This document shows, one piece after another, positions 53,703-63,630 of a DNA stretch of 64,000 bases. Position 1 is the first letter of the stretch. The number at the start of each line of letters is the position of its first letter. This DNA comes from Pseudomonas cavernicola (GTDB taxonomy: Bacteria > Pseudomonadota > Gammaproteobacteria > Pseudomonadales > Pseudomonadaceae). A program made the translations under genes and the position numbers. The DNA is taken from assembly GCF_003596405.1 (NCBI RefSeq), contig NZ_QYUR01000002.1, positions 1,504,501-1,568,500 of the forward strand. Reading direction: 5' to 3'. The notes under the pieces are model-generated. The model ran no database searches. It saw nothing but the letters and a program-made list of their open reading frames with translations, and was not told the origin of the DNA.

Positions 53703-55138
53703 GTGCGCGATTATCGGTTTTACTGCTGTTGTTGGCTGCTTTGAGTGGTTGTGCGCTGAACCCGGCGACGGGCGAGAGCAACTTCGTGATGATGAGCGAG
53801 CGGCAGGAGCTCGATCTCGGTCGCAGTTACAGCCAGGAAATCGCCAAGCAATACCCACGTTATGCCGATGAAAAGCTCCAGGCCTATGTGCAGCAAGTCG
53901 GCGAGCGCGTGGCTCAACACAGCCATCGCAGTAACTTGAGCTACCGTTTCACGGTGATCGACAGTCCTGATATCAACGCCTTCGCCCTGCCGGGAGGCTA
54001 CATCTATATCCATCGCGGGCTGCTCGCCTACCTCAGCTCGGAAGCCGAATTGGCCGCTGTGCTGGGGCATGAGGTCGGCCACGTCACCGCTCGTCACAGT
54101 GTGCAGCAGCAGAGTCAGTCGCAGGCGTGGGGCATATTGGGGCAGGCGGTCGCGATCGGTACCGGGGTGGGGGCTGCGGGCGATCTGACCGGCGCTTTAG
54201 GCTCGGCTTTCGTGCGTGGCTATGGTCGCGACATGGAATTGCAGGCGGACGGCCTCGGGGCTCAGTACCTGGCGCGCAGCGGCTATGATCCGCAGGCGAT
54301 GATCGAAGTGGTAGAGGTGCTGAAGAACCAGGAAGACTTCGCCCGCGATCAAGCGGCCAAGAACGGCCAGCCCGCACCGGCCAGTGGCTACCATGGTTTG
54401 TTCGATACCCATCCAGGTAACGATCAGCGACTGCAACAGGTGATAGGTCCGGCCCGGGCTTTGGCTAGCGGGCAGCAGGAGATCAACCAAGAGGTCTTTT
54501 TGCAGCACCTGGAAGGCTTGCCGTTCGGCGATTCGGAAGCAACCGGCGTGCGCCGAGGCCAGCAGTTCTATCATGCCGGCCTGGGTTTTACCTTGAGCTA
54601 TCCGCAAGGCTGGGCGCTGCTCAATCGGCCCGACGCGTTGATAGGGCAAACCGCGGGTCAGCAGGCTTTTATCGCCATGACCCTGAATCAGGTCAAGCCA
54701 GGCCAGACGCCTGCAGAATTTATCAAACAGCGCTTGGGTGGGCGGCGACTGGCGGCGGAGGAGTCGCTGCAGCAGGCGGGGCTGCAAGGTTACACCGCGG
54801 TTATACCTGGGAATGCGGCAAGGCGTGTAGCGGTGCTCTTCAAAGGGCAGCAGGCCTATCTCTTTGTCGCTGCTGCCAAGGCGCCGGCCTCGCTGGAAAC
54901 CGAGGACGCTAACTTCCTCAAGGTGATCAAGAGCTTTCGCCCGCTTAAGGATGATGAGCGTAAGCTGGCGCAACCGCTGCGGCTGCACATGATTAAGGCC
55001 AAAAGCGGGCAAAGCATGGCGGCGCTAGCCCAGGAAAGTAAGCTGCCGGGCGACTCGGAATCCCGTTTGCGCCTGCTCAATCATCTCTACCCAAGCGGCG
55101 AGCCGCGCCCTGGCGATTGGCTTAAAGTCTTACGCTAG
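53699..55138 (+). CDS. M48-family periplasmic metalloprotease lipoprotein
   Basis: 479-residue zinc metalloprotease. The signal peptide ends in the lipobox LSGC (Cys near residue 19), then the family N terminus LNPATGESNFVMMSERQE. The catalytic motif HEVGH is in LGHEVGHVTARHS (near residue 124), with the downstream Glu in RDMELQADGLGAQYLARSGY. The C-terminal third has repeats and a LysM-like end (HMIKAKSGQSMAALAQES). It resembles BepA/LoiP-type quality-control proteases of the outer membrane. It is coupled to the nuclease gene by a four-base overlap. Confidence 0.9.
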   Translation: MSARLSVLLLLLAALSGCALNPATGESNFVMMSERQELDLGRSYSQEIAKQYPRYADEKLQAYVQQVGERVAQHSHRSNLSYRFTVIDSPDINAFALPGGYIYIHRGLLAYLSSEAELAAVLGHEVGHVTARHSVQQQSQSQAWGILGQAVAIGTGVGAAGDLTGALGSAFVRGYGRDMELQADGLGAQYLARSGYDPQAMIEVVEVLKNQEDFARDQAAKNGQPAPASGYHGLFDTHPGNDQRLQQVIGPARALASGQQEINQEVFLQHLEGLPFGDSEATGVRRGQQFYHAGLGFTLSYPQGWALLNRPDALIGQTAGQQAFIAMTLNQVKPGQTPAEFIKQRLGGRRLAAEESLQQAGLQGYTAVIPGNAARRVAVLFKGQQAYLFVAAAKAPASLETEDANFLKVIKSFRPLKDDERKLAQPLRLHMIKAKSGQSMAALAQESKLPGDSESRLRLLNHLYPSGEPRPGDWLKVLR

Positions 55139-55143
55139 AGGCC

Positions 55144-55172
55144 TTGACACAGCTGACTGATCAGTCTTGTTA
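55144..55172 (+). promoter_or_regulatory. Promoter-like sequence with embedded palindrome upstream of maeB
   Basis: TTGACA (55144-55149), a 17-base spacer and TTGTTA; the spacer contains the perfect palindrome GACTGATCAGTC (55155-55166), a possible operator. It is 70-95 bp before the maeB ATG. The -10 match is poor. Confidence 0.4.
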
Positions 55173-55239
55173 GGCTTCTGCATCTTGCGTATCCTCGGCT
55201 GCCTGTCTGTTCAACAGCAAAAAAAGCGGAAATGCCAAC

Positions 55240-56508
55240 ATGTCTGATCTGAAAACTGCCGCTCTCGAATACCACGCCAATCCCCGTCCAGGGAAGCTGA
55301 GTGTCGAGCTGACCAAGCCCACCGCAACCGCCCGCGATTTGTCGCTGGCCTACAGTCCGGGTGTGGCTGAGCCTGTTCGTGAGATCGCTCGCGATCCCGA
55401 GCTGGCCTACAAGTACACCGGTAAGGGCAACCTGGTGGCGGTGATTTCCGACGGCACAGCGATTCTCGGCCTGGGTAACCTGGGCCCGCTGGCTTCCAAG
55501 CCGGTGATGGAAGGTAAGGGCGTGCTGTTCAAGCGTTTCGCAGGTATCGACGTATTCGATATCGAAGTCGACTCGGAAAGCCCGCAAGCTTTCATCGATA
55601 CCGTTAAGCGCATTTCCATCACCTTCGGTGGTATCAACCTGGAAGACATCAAGGCACCAGAGTGCTTTGAGATCGAGCGCGCGTTGATCGAACAGTGCGA
55701 TATTCCAGTGTTCCATGATGATCAGCACGGCACCGCCATCGTGACCGCGGCCGGCATGCTCAACGCCCTGGAAATCGTCGGCAAGACTCTGCCTGAAGCC
55801 AAGATCGTCTGCCTCGGCGCCGGCGCAGCAGCCATCTCCTGCATGAAGTTGCTGGTGAGCATGGGGGCGAATATCGAGAACATCTACATGGTCGACCGCA
55901 AAGGCGTGATCCACGCTGGTCGCGACGACCTGAACCAGTACAAGGCGGTGTTCGCTCACGAGACTGACAAGCGCTCGCTGTCGGATGCGCTCGACGGCGC
56001 CGACGTGTTCGTCGGTCTGTCCGGGGCCAATCTGATCAGCGCCGAAGACCTCAAGCGTATGGCGGCTGATCCGATCGTGTTCGCCTGTTCGAACCCGGAT
56101 CCGGAAATTGCACCAGAGCTGGCCCATGCCACGCGCAACGATGTGATCATGGCTACCGGTCGTTCGGATTACCCGAACCAGGTCAACAACGTGCTCGGCT
56201 TCCCCTTCATCTTCCGTGGTGCGCTGGACGTGCGCGCGACTCGTATCAACGAAGAGATGAAGATCGCCGCCGCCCTGGCTCTGCGCGAACTGGCCAAGCT
56301 GCCGGTGCCGCAGGAAGTCAGCGACGCCTATGGTGGGGTCAAGTTGGCGTTCGGGCGCGAGTACATCATTCCGAAGCCGATGGATGCGCGCCTGATTACC
56401 GTGATTTCCGATGCCGTGGCCAAGGCCGCGATCGAGAGCGGTGTGGCGACGCTGCCCTATCCGAAGCACTATCCGCTGAAGTCGGTGGATGACGTGTTCA
56501 ACGGCTAA
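55240..56508 (+). CDS. maeB: NADP-type malic enzyme
   Basis: 422-residue malic enzyme that oxidatively decarboxylates malate to pyruvate, giving NADPH. The N-terminal segment with AYSPGVAEPVREIA and the catalytic Tyr/Lys region (YKYTGKGNLVAVISDG) is followed by metal ligands in FHDDQHGTAIVTAAG and a Rossmann domain (IVCLGAGAAAISC). It lacks the C-terminal phosphotransacetylase-like domain of the long enterobacterial MaeB. In gluconeogenic pseudomonads it supplies pyruvate and NADPH, including for PHA monomer synthesis. Its terminator is split by the IS element. Confidence 0.95.
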   Translation: MSDLKTAALEYHANPRPGKLSVELTKPTATARDLSLAYSPGVAEPVREIARDPELAYKYTGKGNLVAVISDGTAILGLGNLGPLASKPVMEGKGVLFKRFAGIDVFDIEVDSESPQAFIDTVKRISITFGGINLEDIKAPECFEIERALIEQCDIPVFHDDQHGTAIVTAAGMLNALEIVGKTLPEAKIVCLGAGAAAISCMKLLVSMGANIENIYMVDRKGVIHAGRDDLNQYKAVFAHETDKRSLSDALDGADVFVGLSGANLISAEDLKRMAADPIVFACSNPDPEIAPELAHATRNDVIMATGRSDYPNQVNNVLGFPFIFRGALDVRATRINEEMKIAAALALRELAKLPVPQEVSDAYGGVKLAFGREYIIPKPMDARLITVISDAVAKAAIESGVATLPYPKHYPLKSVDDVFNG

Positions 56509-56525
56509 GGTGCTTTCGCTTGCAA

Positions 56526-56542
56526 TAAAAAGCCCCGCATCT
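56526..56542. terminator. Left half of an interrupted bidirectional terminator
   Basis: AAAAAGCCCCGC-ATCT here and ATCT-GCGGGGCTTTTT at 58145-58160 are the two halves of one perfect stem with an ATCT loop, originally serving the convergent maeB and ponA genes. The IS element separates them. Confidence 0.85.
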
Positions 56543-56583
56543 CAGATTGTGTGAAAACCTAGCGTTCTGATTGGTAGTTGAAG

Positions 56584-56616
56584 AAAATGCCCGCATCGAA
56601 AGATACGGGCATTTTT
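56584..56616 (+). terminator. Hairpin insulating the IS transposase from outside transcription
   Basis: AAAATGCCCG and CGGGCATTTT form a 10-bp stem capped by ATC-GAAA-GAT, followed by TT; it ends four bases before the transposase ATG. Read-through from maeB would be terminated or would sequester the ribosome site, a known IS self-control strategy. Confidence 0.65.
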
Positions 56617-56620
56617 CGTT

Positions 56621-58045
56621 ATGGCGTACATCCAAGGAGAGGCGCGAGACCAGACCAGTCTGTTTCCGGTTTCGCTGGAAGAGTTGATTCCCGACGACCA
56701 TCTGGTCCGTGTGATCGATGCCTACGTGGCTCGACTGGACCTCAAGCTACTCGGGTTTGCCAAAGCCACTCCCAAGAGTACGGGGCGTCCTGCCTACGAT
56801 CCGGCGGACCTGCTCAAGCTGTACCTGTATGGCTATTTCCAACGCATCCGCTCCTCCCGACGCCTCGAAGCTGAATGCCTGCGCAACGTCGAAGTCATGT
56901 GGTTGCTCAATCGGCTCAAGCCGGACTTCAAGACCATCGCCGATTACCGCAAGGACAACGGACAAGCGTTCAGCGCGACCTGTCGGGCCTTCGTGCAGTT
57001 TTGCCGTCAAGCCGGGCTGATCGCCGGAGAGTTGGTGGCCATCGATGGCAGCAAATTCAAGGCCGTGGCCTCAGCGCGTCGGCATGTGGATCTGAAGAAG
57101 CTCAAGCGTCAGCAAGAGAAGCTGGATAAGCGTATCGCCCAGTACCTGGCGGAGCTGGATGAGGCGGACAAGTCCGAAGCCAATGAGGCCGTTGACCGTA
57201 GCGCGGTAAAAACGGCGCTGGAGCGACTGCAAGCCAAACAGGCCGACAACCTGACTTGCCAAGCACTGATGCAGGCCCTGGAGCTTGAGCAATTCATCAC
57301 CACCGAGAGCGATGCCCGGATGATGCGTACCCCTCGGGGTGGGCGCGTCGCTTACAACGTGCAAACAGCTGTGGACGCCGAGCATTGCCTGATCCTGCAT
57401 CACGAGGTCACACAGGACGGCAACGATACCCAGCAGCTCGAGCCGATGGCTAAAGCCGCCCAGTCCGAGTTGCAGCAGGACGTGCTGACGGTCACTGCCG
57501 ATGCCGGTTACTCCAACGGCGAGCAGTTCCAGGCATGCGAAGATGCCGGCATTACCGCCTATGTGCCGCCCAACCGGGCAGTTAACAACCGGGGTGGTGA
57601 TACGCAGCTGTTCGAGCGAAGTGATTTCACTTACGACGCAGAGAGCGACCAGTACCGCTGTCCGGCAGGCAAGTTGCTGACGCTCAAGCAACTGAATCGC
57701 GGGGAGCGTATCTACCACGCGGCGATCAGCGACTGCAGCGCTTGCCCGCTCAAGGCACAGTGCACCAACGCCCAGCGTCGCTACCTGAGACGCCATGCCC
57801 ACGAGGCGGCCTTTGAGCGAATGGAGCAGCGGCTGCAGGCGCAGCCCGAGATGATGGCGAGTAGGCGGTCCATCGTCGAGCATCCATTTGGCAACCTCAA
57901 ACAATGGCTATTTGGTAATGGTCGCTTCCTGCTTCGCCAATTGAAGGGAGCACGAACCGAAATGGCCTTAGCGGTACAGGCCTATAACCTCAAAAGAGCG
58001 ATCAACGTGCTCGGCGCACGCCACCTCATCGGATTGATGGGCTGA
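56621..58045 (+). CDS. IS1182-family DDE transposase
   Basis: 474-residue transposase. The N-terminal InsH-type DNA-binding region (LFPVSLEELIPDDHLVRVID) is followed by the DDE catalytic core: first Asp in VAIDGSKFKAVAS, second in VTADAGYSNGEQF, and Glu in SIVEHPFGNLKQW. A Cys-containing segment (CSACPLKAQC) lies between the second Asp and the Glu, as usual in the family. A basic coiled insertion (KKLKRQQEKLDKRI) is also present. No frameshift or stop interrupts it. There is no obvious ribosome site, consistent with low translation. Confidence 0.95.
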   Translation: MAYIQGEARDQTSLFPVSLEELIPDDHLVRVIDAYVARLDLKLLGFAKATPKSTGRPAYDPADLLKLYLYGYFQRIRSSRRLEAECLRNVEVMWLLNRLKPDFKTIADYRKDNGQAFSATCRAFVQFCRQAGLIAGELVAIDGSKFKAVASARRHVDLKKLKRQQEKLDKRIAQYLAELDEADKSEANEAVDRSAVKTALERLQAKQADNLTCQALMQALELEQFITTESDARMMRTPRGGRVAYNVQTAVDAEHCLILHHEVTQDGNDTQQLEPMAKAAQSELQQDVLTVTADAGYSNGEQFQACEDAGITAYVPPNRAVNNRGGDTQLFERSDFTYDAESDQYRCPAGKLLTLKQLNRGERIYHAAISDCSACPLKAQCTNAQRRYLRRHAHEAAFERMEQRLQAQPEMMASRRSIVEHPFGNLKQWLFGNGRFLLRQLKGARTEMALAVQAYNLKRAINVLGARHLIGLMG

Positions 58046-58081
58046 TACAGCCTTTTTCTCCCCTGGGTCCGCACACAGCAA

Positions 58082-58108
58082 AACGCCCCGAACCAGTCGG
58101 GGCGTTTG
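58082..58108 (+). terminator. Terminator at the right end of the IS
   Basis: AAACGCCCCGA-ACCAG-TCGGGGCGTTT: a perfect 11-bp stem with a 5-base loop and A/T flanks on both sides. It can act in both directions and may replace the interrupted maeB/ponA terminator. Confidence 0.8.
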
Positions 58109-58176
58109 CTTGGTCAACCATTAGTACGTTTTCGCACAGCCTGATCTGCGGGGCTTTTTATTGAGCGCTTTTTACG

Positions 58177-60612
58177 TCAGAACAGGTCGATAGGAGCGGC
58201 TTCGTCAGCTGGGAGTGGGCTGCCGGGTATCGCGAGATTGGGGTCGAGCTCGCTCATCGGTGGCGGTGTATCCTCGCTCTTGAACAGCTCGAAATAGGCA
58301 TTCGGCGTGCCCGGCGTAGCGGCGCGACCGCTCAGTGGATCGATGCGCAGGGTCAGCAGGCCTTCCGGCTCGGGCAGCATATGTGCGGGTTTATCTTTGA
58401 GTGCGGCACTCATGTAGCTCATCCAAATCGGCAATGCGACGGTGCCGCCGAACTCGTGGCGGCCGAGGCTTTCCGGTTGGTCGAAGCCGGTCCAGACCGT
58501 GGTTATGTAGTCGGCGTTGTAGCCGGAGAACCAACTGTCCTTGGACTCGTTGGTGGTCCCGGTTTTGCCGGCCAGATCGCTGCGGCCCATCGCTAAAGCG
58601 CGGCGCCCGGTACCGCGTTTGATCACGTCCTGCAGCAGGCTGGTCATGATGTAGCTGGTGCGGGCATCGACAATCCGCTCGGCAACTACTGGCTCCAGGT
58701 TGGAAGCGGGGAGCTCGGTAGTGATTTCGCCGCTGGCTGCTGGAGGTTCGGCCGTAGTCGCGGCGCCGGCGGGGGCTGTTGCGCCGCTGGGTACGCTGGC
58801 GGGATTGGCAATATACAGTGGCTCGCCGTTACGGCTATGGATGCGTTCGATCAGATACGGCTGCACTTTGTAACCACCATTGGCGAAGGTGCTCCAGCCG
58901 CCGGCGATCTCCAGTGGTGTCAGGTTAGCGGTGCCAAGGGCCAAGGAGAAGTTGCGTGGCAATTCCTGCTTATTGAAGCCGAAACGGCTGACATAGTTCA
59001 GGGTGTATTCGATGCCGATGGCTTGCAGTAAGCGAATGGAAACCAGGTTGCGCGACTTGTACAGCGCTTCACGCAGGCGGATCGGGCCGAGGAAGGTGTT
59101 GGTGTCGTTCTTCGGGCGCCAGGCTTCGTCCATGCCGGCTTCCTGGAATACGATGGGCGCATCATTCACCAGGGTCGCAGCGGTGTAGCCTTTATCTATT
59201 GCGGCGCTATAAATGAAAGGTTTGAAACTGGAGCCGGGTTGGCGCTTGGCTTGAACGGCACGGTTGTAGTTGCTCTGGTCAAAGGAAAAGCCGCCCACCA
59301 AGGCGCGGATAGCTCCGTTTTGCGGATCGAGAGATACCAGCGCGCTTTGCGCGGCAGGCAACTGGCTGAAGAGCAGGCTGCCATCTTCTTGGCGCAAGAC
59401 GCGGATCAGGTCGCCAACCTGCGTGACATCTTCGGGCTTCTGTGGGCGAGGCCCGAGGCTGTTGGTGTTGAGGAATGGGCGCGCCCATTTCATGCTGTCC
59501 CAACTTACTGTTTCTTCCTGGCCGTTGCGGGTCAGCACCAGAATTCCGCTTTTTTCCACTTGGCTGACGATGGCGGGCTCAAGGCCATTCAGTGTTTTCT
59601 GTTTGCCTAGCTCCAGTTGCCAAGTCTCGCGCGTCATGCCGGGAAGGCGGGTCTCTGGGCCGCGGTAGCCATGGCGCTGGTCATAATTGATCAGGCCTGT
59701 GCGAACTGCGTTGTTGGCCGCTTCCTGCAATTTGCTGGGGACGGTGGTGGTGACGTGGAAGCCTTCCGTGTAGGCCTCGCTGCCATAGCGCCCGACCATT
59801 TCTGCGCGGGCCATTTCCGCTATATAGGGGGCCGCGAGTTCCGGTGTGGGGACGTGGTAACTGGCATTGATCGGCTCATGGATGGCAGCCTGATAGCGCG
59901 CCTCGTCGATCTTTCCAAGCTTGTACATGCGTCCAAGAATCCAGTCGCGACGCTCCTGGCTGCGTTGCGGATTCACTAATGGGTTGAAACGCGACGGAGC
60001 TTTGGGCAGCCCGGCGATCATCGCCATCTGCGCCAGGCTGAGATCGCGCATGGATTTGCCGTAATAAACCTGGGCCGCAGCTTCGATGCCATAGGCGCGG
60101 TTGCCCAGGTAGATCTTGTTGACATAGAGCTCAAGGATTTCATCCTTGCTGAGCTCACGCTCAATCTGTAACGCAAGAAGGATCTCATTGATCTTGCGCG
60201 AAAAACTTCTTTCGCTAGTGAGGAAGAAGTTCTTCGCCACCTGCATGGTAATGGTGCTGCCGCCCGATTGAATCTGCCCGCTTTTTAATAATTGCGTGGC
60301 AGCGCGCATTAGGCTGGTAAGGTCGACGCCATAATGATTGGCGAAGTTGTCATCTTCGGCGGACAGCAGTGCTTTTATGAAGTCGGGCGGGATGTCGGCG
60401 AAGCGGATTGGAGAGCGGCGCATCTCGCCGAATTCGGCAATCAGCTTAGCGTCGCTGCTATAGACCCGGAGGGGGATCTGCAGCTGAATGCTGCGGAGCG
60501 ATTCGACGGATGGCAGGGCGGGGCTTAGGTAGAGAAAAGCGCCGCTAAGACTGAGCAACAGTCCACAAAAAACGGCGACGCAGCACCACCAGAAAAACTT
60601 CAGCAGACGCAT
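58177..60612 (-). CDS. ponA: Penicillin-binding protein 1A
   Basis: 811-residue bifunctional class A PBP. An N-terminal membrane helix (about residues 8-30) precedes the glycosyltransferase domain with SAEDDNFANHYGVD, GGSTITMQVAKNFFL and RKINEILLALQIE. The transpeptidase domain has the SxxK serine in RQPGSSFKPFIYS, YKSRN (SxN) and KTGTTNESKDSW. An OB-like insert lies between the two. The ATG at 60612 is preferred over an adjoining TTG because it gives the family start MRLLKFFWW. Divergent from pilM. Confidence 0.96.
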   Translation of the reverse strand: MRLLKFFWWCCVAVFCGLLLSLSGAFLYLSPALPSVESLRSIQLQIPLRVYSSDAKLIAEFGEMRRSPIRFADIPPDFIKALLSAEDDNFANHYGVDLTSLMRAATQLLKSGQIQSGGSTITMQVAKNFFLTSERSFSRKINEILLALQIERELSKDEILELYVNKIYLGNRAYGIEAAAQVYYGKSMRDLSLAQMAMIAGLPKAPSRFNPLVNPQRSQERRDWILGRMYKLGKIDEARYQAAIHEPINASYHVPTPELAAPYIAEMARAEMVGRYGSEAYTEGFHVTTTVPSKLQEAANNAVRTGLINYDQRHGYRGPETRLPGMTRETWQLELGKQKTLNGLEPAIVSQVEKSGILVLTRNGQEETVSWDSMKWARPFLNTNSLGPRPQKPEDVTQVGDLIRVLRQEDGSLLFSQLPAAQSALVSLDPQNGAIRALVGGFSFDQSNYNRAVQAKRQPGSSFKPFIYSAAIDKGYTAATLVNDAPIVFQEAGMDEAWRPKNDTNTFLGPIRLREALYKSRNLVSIRLLQAIGIEYTLNYVSRFGFNKQELPRNFSLALGTANLTPLEIAGGWSTFANGGYKVQPYLIERIHSRNGEPLYIANPASVPSGATAPAGAATTAEPPAASGEITTELPASNLEPVVAERIVDARTSYIMTSLLQDVIKRGTGRRALAMGRSDLAGKTGTTNESKDSWFSGYNADYITTVWTGFDQPESLGRHEFGGTVALPIWMSYMSAALKDKPAHMLPEPEGLLTLRIDPLSGRAATPGTPNAYFELFKSEDTPPPMSELDPNLAIPGSPLPADEAAPIDLF

Positions 60613-60684
60613 CAAAATTTTTGGATTTCCAGGTAAAAGAAAGAGTTAAGCGGAAGGCGATGTTAAAAGGGAAAAACTGGTCAC

Positions 60685-60690
60685 ATTATA
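60685..60690 (-). promoter_or_regulatory. Consensus -10 box upstream of ponA
   Basis: TATAAT on the minus strand, about 70 bases before the ponA ATG. I see no good -35 at 17 bp; a TTGACA on the same strand is 33 bp away, too far for one promoter. Confidence 0.4.
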
Positions 60691-60715
60691 AGCGTTTTTT
60701 TTCCTGGGTAGCCAT

Positions 60716-60744
60716 TTGCGCTTATGTCAAGACTGTTATTTAAT
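60716..60744 (+). promoter_or_regulatory. Probable sigma70 promoter of pilMNOPQ
   Basis: TTGCGC, a 17-base spacer and TTTAAT, 53 bp upstream of the pilM GTG. The surrounding 181-bp intergenic DNA is markedly AT-rich. Confidence 0.5.
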
Positions 60745-60769
60745 GTGAAAAAACATAAATAGTCCGTAA

Positions 60770-61860
<1,091 letters not shown>

Positions 61861-61861
<1 letters not shown>

Positions 61862-62433
61862 TGGCGCGCATCAACCTACTTCCCTGGCGGGAGCAGTTGC
61901 GCGAGGAGCGCAAGCAACGCTTTTTGGTCACTTTGGCCGGCGTATTGATCGTAGCCGGCAGCACGGTTTTCCTTGGTGATCAGTATCTAAATGGCGCTAT
62001 CGAACAACAGAACGCTCGCAATGATTATGTGCGTAAAGAAATTGCAGTGCTGGATGCGCGAATTAAAGAAATCAGTGAGCTTAAGACGCGCCGTCAACAG
62101 CTTTTAGAGCGAATGAAGATTATTCAGGATCTTCAAGGTAATCGCCCAATTATTGGACGGGTATTCGATCAGCTGGCGCGCACTTTACCTGATGGTGTTT
62201 ATTTCAGTGCTCTGAAAATGACTGCTAAGAACATCGCCATTGACGGGGCAGCTGAGTCAAATAACCGAGTCTCTAATTTGATGCGTAATCTGGATGCTTC
62301 GCAGTGGCTGGATGCGCCTAATCTGACTGCGGTTAAGGCAATTACCGCCGGGGCGCTAGATCAGGCAAATGTCTTCCAGTTGACAGTGCAACAAACGCAG
62401 CCGTCGGTCGAAGCAGAAGGAGTCAAGAAATGA
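61861..62433 (+). CDS. pilN: Type IV pilus assembly protein PilN
   Basis: 190-residue bitopic inner-membrane protein. The conserved cytoplasmic N terminus ARINLLPWREQLREERKQ is the PilM-binding motif, followed by one transmembrane helix (about 22-42), a coiled coil and a periplasmic ferredoxin-like domain that pairs with PilO. The gene overlaps pilM by one base and pilO by four, fitting fixed stoichiometry. Confidence 0.95.
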
Positions 62434-63053
62434 GCCTGGCGGACTCTCTCGAGAACCTGCGCAAAATTGACCTTGGGGACCTTGATGTTAATAACCTTGG
62501 TTCCTGGCCTGCTGCGGTTAAAGTTGTAGCGTGCTTTTTATTGCTGGTTGCGGTATTGGCATTAGGGTACAACTTCCATCTTAAGGATTTGCAGGCGCAA
62601 CTGGATCAGCAGCGCAGTGAGGAGGAGACTCTCAAGCAGCAGTTTTCCACGAAGGCCTTTCAAGCCGCTAATCTAGAGGCTTATAAAGAGCAGATGAAAG
62701 AGATGGAAGTCTCTTTCGGTGCTCTTTTGCGACAATTGCCAAGTGATACCGAAGTGCCTGGGCTGCTGGAGGATATAACTCGTACAGGTCTAGGTAGTGG
62801 CTTGGAGTTTGAGGAAATAAAATTGTTGCCGGAAGTCGTGCAGCAATTTTATATCGAGTTGCCAATACAGATTTCGGTTGTTGGTGCCTATCACGATTTG
62901 GCGACCTTTGTCAGTGGTGTGGCTAGCTTGCCACGAATCGTAACTTTGCATGATTTTGAAATTAAACCACTTGGTACTGATAATACCTCGAAGCTGCGCA
63001 TGAGCATCCTTGCCAAGACTTACCGTTATAACGATAAGGGGCTACAAAAATGA
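62430..63053 (+). CDS. pilO: Type IV pilus assembly protein PilO
   Basis: 207-residue partner of PilN. A short cytoplasmic N terminus (LADSLENLRKIDLGDLDVNN), one membrane helix (about residues 30-50), a coiled coil (LQAQLDQQRSEEETLKQQF) and a periplasmic ferredoxin-like domain (YIELPIQISVVGAYHDLATF). Heterodimer with PilN spans the periplasm towards PilP and PilQ. Codon use is more AT-rich than in genes before 60 kb. Confidence 0.95.
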   Translation: MSLADSLENLRKIDLGDLDVNNLGSWPAAVKVVACFLLLVAVLALGYNFHLKDLQAQLDQQRSEEETLKQQFSTKAFQAANLEAYKEQMKEMEVSFGALLRQLPSDTEVPGLLEDITRTGLGSGLEFEEIKLLPEVVQQFYIELPIQISVVGAYHDLATFVSGVASLPRIVTLHDFEIKPLGTDNTSKLRMSILAKTYRYNDKGLQK

Positions 63054-63577
63054 AGAGCTCCCGTCTGATGTTGTGCGGTCTGTTGTTTGCTAGCTTGGCC
63101 GGCTGTGGTTCGAGTAGCGATTTCAATGATCTTCAGGCTTATATGGATGAGGTGCGTGCTCGTCCTAAGGGTTCCATTGAACCCTTACCGAAATTTCAGG
63201 CGTATGAGGCGTTTACTTACAGTGCCGCTGCACTGCGGAGCCCATTCCAGCCACCAGTAAAAATTGATCTGGTCAACCGGCCGAAAGGGTCTAAAGAGAT
63301 CAAGCCTGATGAGACTCGGGTCAAACAGTTTCTGGAAGGTTTCAATATTGAAGTCTTTGAGATGGTGGGGACGCTCTCTAACGATGGCGGAATGTTCGCT
63401 CTGGTTAATGGGGCTGGTGGTGTACACAGGATAAAAGTGGGGGATTACCTGGGGCGCAACAATGGTCGCATCTTGGCAATTAATGAAGCGAAAATCGATG
63501 TGATCGAAATTGTTCCTGATGGTGAAGGTGGCTGGCTGGAGCGGCCGCGAAGCCTCTCTCTCAAGGAGCGCTCTTAA
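63050..63577 (+). CDS. pilP: Type IV pilus assembly lipoprotein PilP
   Basis: 175-residue inner-membrane lipoprotein. The lipobox is LAGC (Cys near residue 19); an unstructured linker (PKGSIEPLPKFQAYEAFTYS) follows, then a small beta-sandwich domain (about 95-165: FEMVGTLSNDGGMFALVNGA, GDYLGRNNGRILAI) that binds the N0 domain of the PilQ secretin. Overlaps pilO by four bases. Completes the envelope-spanning PilMNOP assembly. Confidence 0.95.
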   Translation: MKSSRLMLCGLLFASLAGCGSSSDFNDLQAYMDEVRARPKGSIEPLPKFQAYEAFTYSAAALRSPFQPPVKIDLVNRPKGSKEIKPDETRVKQFLEGFNIEVFEMVGTLSNDGGMFALVNGAGGVHRIKVGDYLGRNNGRILAINEAKIDVIEIVPDGEGGWLERPRSLSLKERS

Positions 63578-63630
63578 GGGCGGGTTGGAATATGAAAAAT
63601 AATTACCGGTCTGTACAACGGAACCTGAGA

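Larger units (their letters stand above)
56543..58144 (+). mobile_element. Complete IS1182-family insertion sequence (1602 bp)
   Basis: The inverted ends CAGATTGTGTGAAAAC (56543-56558) and, on the opposite strand, CAGGCTGTGCGAAAAC (58129-58144) match at 13 of 16 bases. Direct repeats of ATCT flank the element (56539-56542 and 58145-58148). Inside are one full-length transposase gene, a hairpin just before it and a terminator after it. Intact ends, intact transposase and exact target duplication indicate a recent, probably functional insertion. Confidence 0.92.

Noticed and set aside
55135..56469. Long minus-strand frame opposite maeB
   Set aside because: His/Asp-rich shadow of the malic enzyme gene without family features.
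60685..60729. TTGACA and TATAAT on the minus strand as one ponA promoter
   Set aside because: The two hexamers are 33 bp apart, too far for a sigma70 promoter; only the -10 box was kept, at low confidence.
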